This document shows, one piece after another, positions 56,601-64,000 of a stretch of DNA of 64,000 nt. Position 1 is the first letter of the stretch, and each line of letters starts with the position of its first letter. Under the pieces are notes generated by a model, which saw nothing but the letters and a program-made list of their open reading frames with translations, did not search any database and had not been told where the DNA came from. This DNA is from Epiperipatus broadwayi (Eukaryota; Onychophora; Udeonychophora; Euonychophora; Peripatidae), in NCBI GenBank assembly GCA_028023455.1, contig JAQFVV010012669.1, forward strand, positions 1,182,501 to 1,246,500, given 5' to 3'. The translations under genes and the position numbers were made by a program.

Positions 56601-59600
56601 ATATCAAATAACATTTACAGAGGTTACAATCTACATAATTTAGAATAGTGGTAGAGTGGTGAACTCTATTATTCAAAATCCATAGGTTTCAGTTCAATTC
56701 TGTCATTTTTTAAGTTTAAGTTTGCTTTGACTACTTGAGCAACTAATTCTATTTTTGATTTAAATTTTTTTAGAAATATTAAGAATTTTAAAGTTTTCCA
56801 TTATAGATTATTATACTTATCATCATAATTAGCATTTCCTCGTAAATGAAAAAAACAGTGACAAAAAATGAGGCATTTTGCAATGACAATACCATACTGC
56901 CAACTGACCTTAATTTTGATAAAGCATTATCTCTACTGTCAAACTTTTTACGTCCAAAATTCTTAACAATAATGCAGAAATATCATTTCAATCTCTGTAA
57001 ACAAAAGGTGGGAGAGAAAGTAAGAGATTTTACTATTAAACTCAGAATACTGCAACTTTAAAGACTTCCTCAACCAAAGCTTTAACAAAGCATTTCATTT
57101 GTGGAAACAAAAGCCACAACCCTAGGATCAAGTTCTTGATATCACATTTGATTTAGCTGTCTCATGGACAACTCAGACTGAGTCTATAGCAATTCAGACC
57201 ACTCCATTAAAGAAAAATAGCCCAGCATTAAAGCTGTGAACAGAAAGTCAGATTATTTAACCATCTTCTTAATCAGAATGAGCTTATGGGATCTGCTATT
57301 GATAATAATATTTTATTTTGTCATAGATATGACAAAGCAAAACATGCACATACCAAATGACCACACTGGGATACTGCATGTACATACTTTAAGCATGTCG
57401 ATCCCAAAAAAGCTCCTTTTTTTAAAAAAAAAAACAACAACAATAAGTTAGTCCAAAGAGAATAGAAGAGTCCTTTCCAGAAATCCAGAAGGGCAATATA
57501 AAACCAAATAATATCAATGTGCTCTTTATAACATAAGAGATACTGATTTGGGTTTCAAATGCAAAATAAATGTTATATCTCAACTTATCTTTAACTAATG
57601 AACTAATTCTGATTTCATCTTATCTTCATCGGATTGAGAATTCATTACAACAGACCAATAGATATATGAATAGATAACATATATCCAATAGGAAAACCAG
57701 GCCAATGGGAGTGATGATATTCAGTGAATCTGATTGTTTTCATTATAAAAGAGGATCTGGTTATAAATAATCCGAGTTGGAGGGAAAGGGAGAAAACAAC
57801 AATTTATTGTATGGTTAAAGCAGGCAGCAAGTTTATATTAGAACTGGAAGCTGTTTGAACCTGGATCAGAAATGAAACACACTGTCACAATACAGCTGGA
57901 AGTATCGTTGTATCTATAAATGAGGCAAGTTGTCACTGAATAGCCAGAAGGGTCAACTATACCTACTCATGAGGCAAGCTGTCATGGTGCAGCTGAAAGT
58001 TGTGATAGGTAAATTTAGAAAAATACCTGGAATACTTTATATTGATAGTTACATGCCAACTAAATGCTATACCAAGCCAATGAATATCAGTCAAAGATAT
58101 AATTGTTGTATATATTGTATTTGTTTTATTAATAAATATTTAATTGTATTTTACAAATTTATGTTTATCAAAATCAGGCAATAAACACTCCATAGATACT
58201 ACAAAAAAAATGTACTTGCTTATAGTGTTTTTAAAAGATTATTAAAATAACATTCTTCACACAGACAATGGAAGTTGTAATCAACTAAAATATTTGTGCA
58301 AATATTAGTGGTTGAATTGAAAAATGTATCTTTTTATATTAAATATAATTGCTGATTAATGGAAAAAATAACCACTAAAATATAAGGAACACAGTATTAA
58401 AGTAGTTTAAGAAATTTCATTAAACACCATGCTAATTAATGTGGTCAACAACAGTTTAGAAATTATGTTGGTAGATGCTCATTACTTTACTTGAAGTATA
58501 AGCATACATTGAAAAGCTGTGAAAACAGACATCCAGGCACCTTCTACCACAGGAGCACTTAAAAAAATCAATAACATTGTTAGAGCCTAGTCTTCCCTGA
58601 AACCAAGTGTGCCTAGAAATTATCATTAATTCTAGGCAGTTAGGCAGGCATTAGCTGCAGTTGCATCCTTATCACCAGAACAAAAGTTATTCATTGATGG
58701 AGTGAACATTCTTAAGCATGCATTCCAATAAGGAAGATTGCAATTGACTTCTGATCTGGATGTGGCTGCTAGTGTCAAATTGATCATGGACTGTGAATTG
58801 CCTCTCATTGAGAATGTAGAGTGTATCTATCAAGGTGCAATAAAATCATGCTAGTCATGTTCTCTTGCTTTATTGATATTTGATATTGCTTTTGATTTTG
58901 CCTATTAGTATGTTTAATTTTAAATATCTTGTTTTATTTATTTATATCTCTCTCAGATTTTATCTGTTTTTTATGTTAAGTTTGTTTTTGATTTATATGA
59001 TTTCTTGTTTTTATAGAAGTTCTATTTCTTATGCATTGCTTTACCTCTATGTGCCTCTTGGGTGCCTGTACCTTCACTCTCAAAGTGTGTTTGCCTTTTT
59101 AATTACTGATTTCTCAGTCTCCCTGAATTTTAAGCTAGTATCCTTCTTTATTATGAACAAGCACATATAAATATAGTCTCTATTGTTATGTAAACCTTTT
59201 TCAGAAATTAATATCTTGTTTGAGTATGTAGAGATATAAATTCAAAATCATTAATAGTATTTTTTATTTATTGCAGATAGTAAACAAATGCATAAATGTA
59301 TAATTTCATATTTAACTATATATACTGCAATATAATTAAATATAACATTTTTCCAACAATATATATAATTTCTATTTAATGACTAATTAACCAAACAATG
59401 TTAATCTATTTTTAGGACCCCTATACCTATCAGATTACTATGCCAATTCAGTGGCCATTTGCATTAGCAAATCAAGATATATATATATAATGACATATGT
59501 CGCAAGTTTCTAAATGAGGGTGAATCTAATGCATTCCAGATATGTAAACATCAATTTACTTGGATAATAAACCAGAAAATACATATAAAGTTAAAAAAAT

Positions 59601-60095
59601 ATTATATTTAATTACATTGCAAATATTATAATTAAGCACTCTCCCATGTAGATTAGAATAAGCCATAACCCAAAAAAAAATTGATGGTGCTTACATCTGG
59701 ACTATATTAGATTTTACTCATATAGAAACTTGCTAGATATGCTACCCCTATATATCTAAGTGAACTAAAAGTGGATTAACAGAAATTACATTATAATATA
59801 GTCTGCAGTATATAACTTTTATTATAAACTTATTATAATACATAAGCAAGCTATTAGACAGCTAATATAAACCTCACATTTATGCATATTGAGGTCTTCA
59901 TATATATTTTATACCTCTATAATATAATTGCTTAGCATAATAATTGTTAATCTCAAATTAAAAGTTTTTAAGCTTATTACTTATTAAAAATTATGATTAA
60001 GCATTACCAAAAGACAATCCCAACCAATTTCTTTCCGTACAATTCTACAGCGTCTTTTATCATCTTCTAAATCAGCTCCAACTTTCAGTTTAAAT
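41562..60095 (-). CDS. ENOSF1: ENOSF1 (L-fuconate dehydratase family), C-terminal half, six exons
   Basis: Mitochondrial enolase superfamily member 1, related to L-fuconate dehydratase, which removes water from L-fuconate by Mg2+-assisted proton abstraction. The minus-strand exons 60095-60008, 54451-54317, 54182-54011, 43693-43594, 43334-43253 and 41675-41562 join in frame into about 229 residues and a stop, the barrel half of an approximately 440-residue protein. Family residues visible in order: KxK base motif in FKLKVGAD; metal ligands in [14 protein letters not shown] and ATGEQ; Asp of the Asp-His dyad in QIDSCRLGS; catalytic His in [23 protein letters not shown] and YMPP close the domain. 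All introns are GT..AG. Upstream exons are not seen before 64000. The intact catalytic set suggests a working enzyme; substrate and location are taken from the family. Confidence 0.95.
41676..43252 (-). other. ENOSF1 last intron, 1.6 kb
   Basis: GTAAGT...TTTACAG on the minus strand. A+T-rich; no repeat or exon recognised. Confidence 0.8.
43253..43334 (-). CDS. ENOSF1: ENOSF1 exon
   Basis: Acceptor AATTATAG, donor GTAAGT. It encodes [18 protein letters not shown] then KNASYMPPL, the conserved segment after the catalytic His. It finishes on a codon boundary before the last exon. Confidence 0.95.
43594..43693 (-). CDS. ENOSF1: ENOSF1 exon
   Basis: Acceptor TTTTTAG, donor GTACAT. It encodes [19 protein letters not shown] then [13 protein letters not shown]. 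The His of PHAGG is the general acid/base of the fuconate dehydratase group. The exon ends with AG of an Arg codon completed in the next exon. Confidence 0.95.
46150..46222 (-). repeat. tRNA-like head with A and B boxes
   Basis: On the minus strand TAGCTCAACTATC (46215-46203) resembles an A-box/D-arm and GGGTTCGAACTT (46173-46162) a near-perfect B-box, about 40 bases apart. This is the layout of a tRNA-derived SINE head. A full cloverleaf does not fold convincingly; the D-arm region forms a GATAG/CTATC hairpin instead. Confidence 0.4.
46230..46435. repeat. Minisatellite, about 60-bp units, three copies
   Basis: Three consecutive units share GCC(T/G)CTGGCG(G/T)TGA.CCC, TAAGT(T/C)TGGCACAC(G/A)CTAT and CATC.A(C/T)TTC.TCGTAT. 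Divergence is a few bases per unit with one small indel in the first. Both strands stay open across it (minus 46424-46143, 93 codons; plus 46269-46469, 66 codons), and the minus-strand peptide repeats WMGI.CA(K/R)LR..RQR.F.TK. The open frames follow from the period being a multiple of three and do not prove a gene. The GC content is far above the surroundings. Confidence 0.75.
47270..47433 (+). repeat. SINE candidate with B-box and shared tail
   Basis: GGTTCGAATTC at 47316-47326 fits the Pol III B-box at 10 of 11 positions. The body (CTAAATCTCGGGCTTGACTG) is GC-richer than the surroundings. It ends in the same GACCGGTACAATATATA as 38118-38134, followed by a TA tract. No convincing A-box was found at normal spacing. 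Confidence 0.4.
49633..50011. mobile_element. Foldback element, 379 bp, arms of about 150 bp
   Basis: The left arm starts CTGTAGGTAATTTTCAC and the inverted right arm starts CTGTAGTATAACTTTCAC. Both continue with CTCTCATGCAAG.TAAGG.TGGTTTC.ATCCAC, CTTTTAACA, GATGTAAT.ATAAACATATGA and AGATGTATGATC. The loop is about 80 bp and includes CTGACGAATGCTGGTTCAGC. It has no coding capacity. Flanks do not show a convincing target duplication. Confidence 0.75.
50328..50404 (-). pseudogene. tRNA-Arg(TCT)-like pseudogene with expanded T-loop
   Basis: The minus strand folds as a cloverleaf. Acceptor GCATTGA/TCAATGC has 7 perfect pairs. The D-arm contains TAGTGGTTAGC. The anticodon arm is CTGC-CTTCTAA-GCAG, giving anticodon TCT (Arg). 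The T-stem is CTGGG/CCCGG. The T-loop is 13 bases (TTTGCTTCTGCTT) instead of 7, and TGCTTC is repeated twice in tandem; removing one repeat restores a 7-base loop. No run of T follows the 3' end on the minus strand, so Pol III termination would not occur here. Most likely a pseudogene or SINE head rather than a working tRNA. Confidence 0.6.
51710..51870 (+). pseudogene. Retroelement-like ORF start, broken
   Basis: ATGGAGGTTGTAACTTTGAC opens a frame [15 protein letters not shown] that hits a stop. Continuing in the +1/+2 frames gives protein-like text ([20 protein letters not shown]) with further stops. A TATAAATT-type box lies near 51670. It resembles the beginning of a gag-like gene but is not assignable. 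Confidence 0.25.
53610..53800 (+). repeat. Diverged tandem pair of about 95 bp
   Basis: Two units share 'CTC.AG.TTCAT.A', 'TT.C.GGTGC.CA.A.T.CATRTGA.C.CCCA..(T/C)AACAAA.CATT' and a following ATTATTTA. Unit one starts near 53620, unit two near 53712. Confidence 0.35.
54011..54182 (-). CDS. ENOSF1: ENOSF1 exon
   Basis: Acceptor TTTTCCAG, donor GTAAGT. It encodes [38 protein letters not shown] and [17 protein letters not shown]. The Glu of TGEQ is the third metal ligand; the Asp of QIDSC is the dyad partner of the catalytic His. The last base A joins TT of the next exon to give Ile. The neighbouring intron 54183-54316 is only 134 bp. Confidence 0.95.
54317..54451 (-). CDS. ENOSF1: ENOSF1 exon
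   Basis: Exactly 45 codons, [20 protein letters not shown] through [19 protein letters not shown], flanked by AG and GTAATT. The Asp of VDAN and the first Glu of IEEP are the first two Mg2+ ligands of the barrel. The leading ATG is the conserved 'MDAN' methionine, not a start codon. Confidence 0.95.
54785..54867 (+). repeat. Repeat family Q, copy hosting element B
   Basis: TATTATCTGATA, then TTATAGAAAATAGTGCTAGAATAG and CTATTCTTGTAATAA follow the family Q order seen at 27665-27752. The terminal TATTCTTGTAATAA is the target site duplicated by insertion of element B. Confidence 0.5.
54868..55679 (+). mobile_element. Composite palindromic element, copy B (812 bp, 14-bp TSD)
   Basis: Direct repeats TATTCTTGTAATAA (54854-54867 and 55680-55693) flank it exactly. 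Internal order: flank R' (54868-54927), core (54928-55223) bounded by the perfect inverted 20-mers GCAAAACTCTCCATACAGTA and its complement, inverted flank R (55224-55290), spacer (about 55291-55405), inverted core (to 55673) and a short GTTT-rich end. Core and inverted core match over about 265 bp. Each has CTGACGA...GAAAC; the right one has lost 7 bases between them. There is no coding capacity. Same architecture as copy A in WASHC5, in opposite orientation, so the composite itself was mobile. Confidence 0.85.
56642..56710 (+). repeat. tRNA-like sequence with strong A-box and T-run
   Basis: TGGTAGAGTGG (56649-56659) fits the A-box consensus at 10 of 11 positions. AGTTCAATTCT (56691-56701) is a weaker B-box 42 bases on, and TTTTTT follows at about 56705-56710. 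The acceptor does not pair well and the T-stem is weak, so this is a tRNA pseudogene or SINE head rather than a working tRNA. Confidence 0.4.
56846..57440 (+). pseudogene. Ty3/gypsy-type gag fossil
   Basis: An open frame (56846-57061) reads [34 protein letters not shown] and DFTIKLRIL, the capsid pattern 'L..HF.PK......R.RF..C.Q..GE.V.DF...L' of Ty3/gypsy Gag. In other frames it continues with [16 protein letters not shown] and FDLAVSW..QTESIAI, then a zinc-knuckle-like [12 protein letters not shown] followed by [13 protein letters not shown], where some Cys residues are lost. At least two frameshifts and several stops make it dead. Following text to about 58100 (FILELEAV) may be the decayed protease. 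No LTRs were located. Confidence 0.65.
58550..58860 (+). pseudogene. Unassigned coding-like remnant
   Basis: The plus strand gives [15 protein letters not shown], then [25 protein letters not shown], stop, [20 protein letters not shown] and [20 protein letters not shown]. The composition and long open runs look like a real protein, interrupted by two or three stops. It follows the gypsy gag fossil on the same strand, so it may be another part of the same element, but I cannot match it to a known domain. Confidence 0.3.
60008..60095 (-). CDS. ENOSF1: ENOSF1 exon (most upstream in window)
   Basis: On the minus strand TTTTGCAG precedes the exon and GTAATG follows it. One base completes a split codon (probably Arg). 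Then 29 codons read [16 protein letters not shown] followed by [13 protein letters not shown]. The KLK pair is the KxK motif of the mandelate-racemase-like enolases, where one Lys is the general base. Confidence 0.94.
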
Positions 60096-60599
60096 CTGCA
60101 AAAGAAAAAAAGAAAATAATGGTTAATAAAAAAAAAAGTGGTTTCACATAGGCTTTTGTAATATTTATGGAAATAACATACTCAATAGATATGTCTATTT
60201 TATAACAACAAAATTTCTATACACTTTAAAAATTGCAGTAATTAAATTTAAAAAAAAAAAAAATTAAATGTGATGTTTTTATATACCAATTTTATATTTA
60301 TATTACTTAACACTCAACTGTCATTGTATTTAAAATCTTAAATGCTTCATATGTAACTTCTATCTTTATAGCTTTATTTTTTAAATTTTAAAATACTATT
60401 ATATTAATCATAAAACTTTTTAAATATATTTGCTGTATATCTATACTTTAATATTTAAATTATTTAAAACTTTTTCTAATCTTTTTACTCTATTTCAAAA
60501 GAAAAAAAATGTTTATAACTATAAAAAAAAAATTTTTTTTAGTCTACTACTAGTATATGATTGATATGATTAGTTAGTTATTCAACTTAACAAAAAATA

Positions 60600-62905
60600 T
60601 CAAATTCAGATTTATGCCTGAACATGTTCTCACTAAGATGAAGAAGCAGAGTATTTTAATATAGATACACAAAGTGCTTTTGATTGCACCTAAGCAACCT
60701 TTTAAAATTGTCATGGGAGACTTTAGTATCAGAATTGGACAACAATTTGAAAAGTGAAAGTGCCATGGGTAAATTTGGTTATAATGACAGAAATGAGAAA
60801 GGACAACAGATTTGTGGAATTCTCAGAAAATGAAAAGCTATATATTAAAAAAGTTTGAGAAAAATTCTAAATAGAAATACACATGGAAGCATCCAACTGA
60901 CAGTACAGCAGAATTAGATTAGAAAATATATATTGCTTTTAGTAATTCTACACAGGAAATGTCTATTGATTAGTGAGATTTAAGATTGTGTATTAAGGCA
61001 AAACTATGGATAATGAAAATATTTTTAAAAAATACACTATTGATAGTTGATATTTTTAATCTTCAAAAACACTTCAATGAATTTAAATTTGAAGTTGCTG
61101 ATCTTTTTAAAATATTGATAAACTTTGAAAATGATTCAAACTAATTGACATCAATAAAAACATAAGTGATATTCTGCTAAAAACTGCAACAAGTATACCT
61201 AGTTCAAAAAATATATAATTCACCAACAGATTTTCAACTGATGCAAAAGAATGTATGAAGAAATAATAAAAAAAACATGAAAATATTTTTAAATAACCAT
61301 TAAAAAAAATTGGTTATTTAGAGTTCTGTAAAATGATATGAAAAAAGGAAATGATGGTAGAAAAATATATAACTGTGAATTGATAAGAAAAACTAAAACT
61401 ATTATTAAGAAAGGGGATGACATTATGAAATGTGAATTCTACAAGGAGTTATATAGTCATAAGGAAAAAAAATCGCAGTTGCTACATCTTTTAAATTGTC
61501 AAACAGTTTAAATGAAGAGGTGAGAGATGCAATTAAATCTATGGAGAGAAAAAACAGCTCATGGAAATTATAGAATTTATTATTGATATCTTAAAAGAAG
61601 CAGCTAAAGAAATAGGCAGCATTGTTGACAAACTATATATTAAATATCTAAATGATAAAGATATATTATATGATTGGATGAATGCAGTAATAATACTTCT
61701 ATTTAAAAAGTTAATAAAAAAAAACTATTATAAATTACAGACTCAGACTTCTATCAGTTCTATATAAAATCTTTACTAAAATAATTATAATTCACCTAGT
61801 GTTGAAGTTTGAATTTAAACCAACAACAATAAAAAAACCAAGCTGGATTTAAAAGTGGTTTTAGCACAGTTAATCATATCCTAGTATTGAGAGAAGTTAG
61901 AGAAAACCATTGAATATAACTTATCCTTGTGCTATAGATTATACTATGAAAAAGAATTTAATTCTAATAGCATTTCCACAATGATTAAAGCTTTAATCCA
62001 TCAAGATACAGACTCAACATATAATCATATTATAAAGAATATGTACTAAAATGCATCAGTAGTGATTATATTACACGATGTCACTAAGAAGATACAAATA
62101 TACTATATTTCTAAAAAAAAAAAAGTTATGGCAGTTTTACAATAAGCATTTTTTTAGATTAAAATATGAAGTTAAGGAATAAAAATACGAAAGATTAGAA
62201 TTTTGAGATGATGTGGTTATTTTTGTGTATAATATTTCAGAGCTTTAGAAAATATTGCAAAAGTTTTCAGATGAAAGTAGGAATAAAGATAAGCATTAAA
62301 AAGATTAAATTAATGTCTAATGGATTTTCTCATTAGATAATAAAAATTGATAGTCATAAGTTAGAAGTTAACAACTTAATACAGGTGGAACATAATAGAT
62401 GAAATTAATTATAGAATTAAACTTGGATAGAGTGCTTTTGATAAGAATAATTTAGTAGCAAAGAAAATATGGCTATATGTTTGAAAATGAAGATTTTAAT
62501 TTTAGATGTATTTATAGCTGTTTTTAGTTATGCATCTAAGACTCAAATATTTAACAGAAGAGCAGACAATCCAATGAAATATGTTGAGAATAACAGGAAT
62601 GAATCAAAAGTGAAATATGTTGATGAGTGAATAAACAGGTATGATTGACATCATTGAAAGAATTAAAAGAGTGAAATGAAATTAAGTAAGATATATTGCC
62701 AGAAAAAGTAATAGATGGACAGTTGAAGACTTAAATTGGATCCCAAGAGATTGTAAAAGACCAAGAAAGAGATCACATGTAAAATGGATGAATGAAATAA
62801 AGAAGTTTGCTGATGTGATGTGGAGAAGAGAAGCTAAGGATCAAAGAAACTGGATTGAACTTGGAAAGATTTTCATTCTACAATAGATAATGATTAAAAA
62901 TGATG
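60600..62905 (+). mobile_element. LINE family 1 (RTE-like), most complete copy, plus strand
   Basis: In shifting frames: endonuclease remnant KIVMGDFSIRIGQQ and GYNDRNEKGQ (60700-60810); HGSIQLTVQQN (about 60890); linker DDIMKCEF (about 61420); SLNEEVRDAIKSMERKNSS; RT start IDILKEAAKEIGSIVDKLYI and YLNDKDILYDWMNAVIILLF (61561-61767); then SVLYKIFTKII, FKSGF, RT motif-A remnants (about 61900-61960); and the C-terminal RWTVEDLNWIPRDCKRPRKR with EIKKFADVMWRREAKDQRNW (about 62710-62860). It ends in ATGATGATGATGAAATAAA, a simple-repeat tail typical of RTE-like LINEs. 5'-truncated in the endonuclease, with many stops. The 'WIPRDCKRPRGRP' signature is known from RTE-like elements of nematodes and arthropods. 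Confidence 0.8.
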
Positions 62906-63559
62906 ATGATGAAATAAATCTGTAAAAATGATTAACTCTAAAAATTAATTGTTGAGTAAAGGAAAAAAAATTTCTATTTTAATTTCAAATTAGTATTATT
63001 TTATTTTTACAATATATAACATTTTATTTCCATGTATTTAACATTTGGACTTGAGCTAATAGATTTAAATGGAAATAAAACAATAAATATATGATAAAAA
63101 TAAAATGATAATTTGAAATTAAAAATTTCAAGTTTTTCTTTTACAAAACTAGAGTTAGACATTTTTGCATGAACTGTATATATCTATATATTTTTTTAAA
63201 ATTAGAATTAAAATTTTGTTTTTATAAAATAAATATAGAGGGAGTCGTAGAACTAAAAAAAAAAAATTTAAGTACCTTCCTTTAACAGTTAGTTATAAAC
63301 TTTTTAAAAAAAAATATAGAAATGAGGATAGAACATTTTTAATTTTTAAGTAATTCAGATGTTATAGTAAATTACATATGGAGCATTTAAGATTGATTAA
63401 TTTTTAAATTAATATAATTAAAATTGAGTATTGATAGTATAATATATAAAAAAATCACATTTAAATTATTTTAATTGAATTTTTTTTGTACTTTTTTATG
63501 TCTAAAAATTTTATTTCGTATGTTAAATTTGTTATATATCCATTAAATATAATTTGTTG

Positions 63560-63730
63560 CTATCTTTTTGAATCTGGTTTTCCAAGCCGAAAGCTTGCTG
63601 AGCTAAATTTAATAAAAATATAATAAACCTTTTCTTTAGCTAATGTTAGACCTATTAAATATATTGTAGTTTTGAAGAAGACTGCTGAACAGTCAAAACT
63701 GTTCACTATTTTTTGGAAATATAAAAATAA
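63560..63730 (+). repeat. Repeat fragment with GAACAG-loop-CTGTTC hairpin
   Basis: TTGAAGAAGACTGCTGAACAGTCAAAACTGTTC in pieces: TGAAGAAGACTG followed by a perfect 6-bp stem GAACAG/CTGTTC (63687-63704) with loop TCAAAA. This 'TGA.GA - hairpin - AAAC' layout is common at ends of interspersed repeats in many animals. Class not determined. Confidence 0.35.
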
Positions 63731-64000
63731 TAAAGTATTGTGTGTAAAATGCATAGAAGAGTGTGTCATGATTGTTTTATATATCAAGATTAATAAATAA
63801 TTTAATCTTTATTTATTATAAAAAGTATAGTAATTTATTTTATGTTGTAATTTTGTACAAAAAAAATGTCATTTACTTGCTCTGAACTAATTTTATGCTT
63901 CAACTGATTTTTGAAAATATAATTTTGACTCTCTGAAAAGTTTGGAACATACACACAAAAAAAGGTTCTCATTTTAAAGAAAAAGATTGAGGATGAATTG

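Larger units (their letters stand above)
54452..60007 (-). other. ENOSF1 intron, 5.6 kb
   Basis: GTAATG...AAAAG on the minus strand. Contents in plus-strand order: repeat Q copy (54785-54867), composite element B (54868-55679), tRNA-like box pair (56642-56710), Ty3/gypsy gag fossil (56846-57440) with possible protease remnant to about 58100, a coding-like fragment (58550-58860), and an A+T-rich remainder (58900-60000) without recognised content. Confidence 0.75.
60096..64000 (-). other. ENOSF1 intron (partial) at the right edge
   Basis: No upstream ENOSF1 exon was found. It contains the LINE family 1 copy (60600-62905) and a hairpin-bearing repeat fragment near 63560-63730. The rest is A+T-rich. 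Confidence 0.7.

Noticed and set aside
58880-59170. 96-codon plus-strand frame with membrane-like composition
   Set aside because: T-rich DNA gives Phe/Leu/Ile-rich frames by chance, and no start context or homology was seen.
63260-63310. Upstream ENOSF1 exon ending ...TVKGR before GTACTT on the minus strand
   Set aside because: The phase would fit the exon at 60095, but an in-frame stop lies five codons upstream and no acceptor is available, leaving no room for a real exon.
63840-63900. Possible ENOSF1 exon end SSEQ before GTAAAT on the minus strand
   Set aside because: The phase does not match the split codon at 60095 and the text lacks the expected residues preceding FKLKVG.
1-64000. Bacterial operons, CRISPR arrays, prophage or mitochondrial segments
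   Set aside because: No regularly spaced repeats, no dense coding, and spliced animal genes throughout. No organelle genes were recognised.

Overview
This is an intron-rich, very A+T-rich piece of an animal nuclear genome (by eye roughly three quarters A+T; not counted). It is eukaryotic because two conserved genes are split into short exons with clean GT..AG borders, pyrimidine-tract acceptors and matching codon phases. Fossils of metazoan-type non-LTR retrotransposons fill the introns. The exon protein sequences look bilaterian. An arthropod, perhaps a chelicerate, is my best guess, but the window alone does not settle the taxon.

Left part, plus strand (1-26779): the last seven coding exons of WASHC5 (strumpellin, a WASH-complex subunit). 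They lie at 1546-1800, 3793-3896, 4002-4131, 10675-10771, 15964-16120, 19523-19613 and 26681-26740, with the stop at 26738-26740 and AATAAA at 26774. The 5' exons lie left of the window. Right part, minus strand (60095 down to 41562): six exons covering the C-terminal half of ENOSF1 (mitochondrial enolase superfamily member 1, L-fuconate dehydratase family), with all catalytic-barrel residues I can check retained. Its 5' exons lie to the right. The genes converge tail to tail across about 14.8 kb (26780-41561). The two proteins have no known shared pathway; the window shows only a neighbourhood.

The rest is introns and intergenic DNA packed with decayed mobile DNA. Two LINE families are present: an RTE-like family (at least six pieces) and a second family whose C-terminus carries a Cys-containing tail (two pieces). 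There is also a Ty3/gypsy gag fossil in an ENOSF1 intron, a possible Pao-like gag remnant, several foldback repeats, tRNA-like pseudogenes and a roughly 60-bp minisatellite. No intact transposon protein is encoded.

The most unusual item is a composite palindromic repeat with two copies (24326-25014 and 54868-55679). Both have the same internal order (flank, core, inverted flank, spacer, inverted core) and are flanked by 10-bp and 14-bp target-site duplications. The cores carry a hammerhead-like CTGAYGA...GAAAC motif. One copy is nested in a LINE endonuclease region, the other in another repeat. This looks like a non-autonomous, retro-mobilised family, possibly related to Penelope-like elements or retrozymes; that last link is inference.
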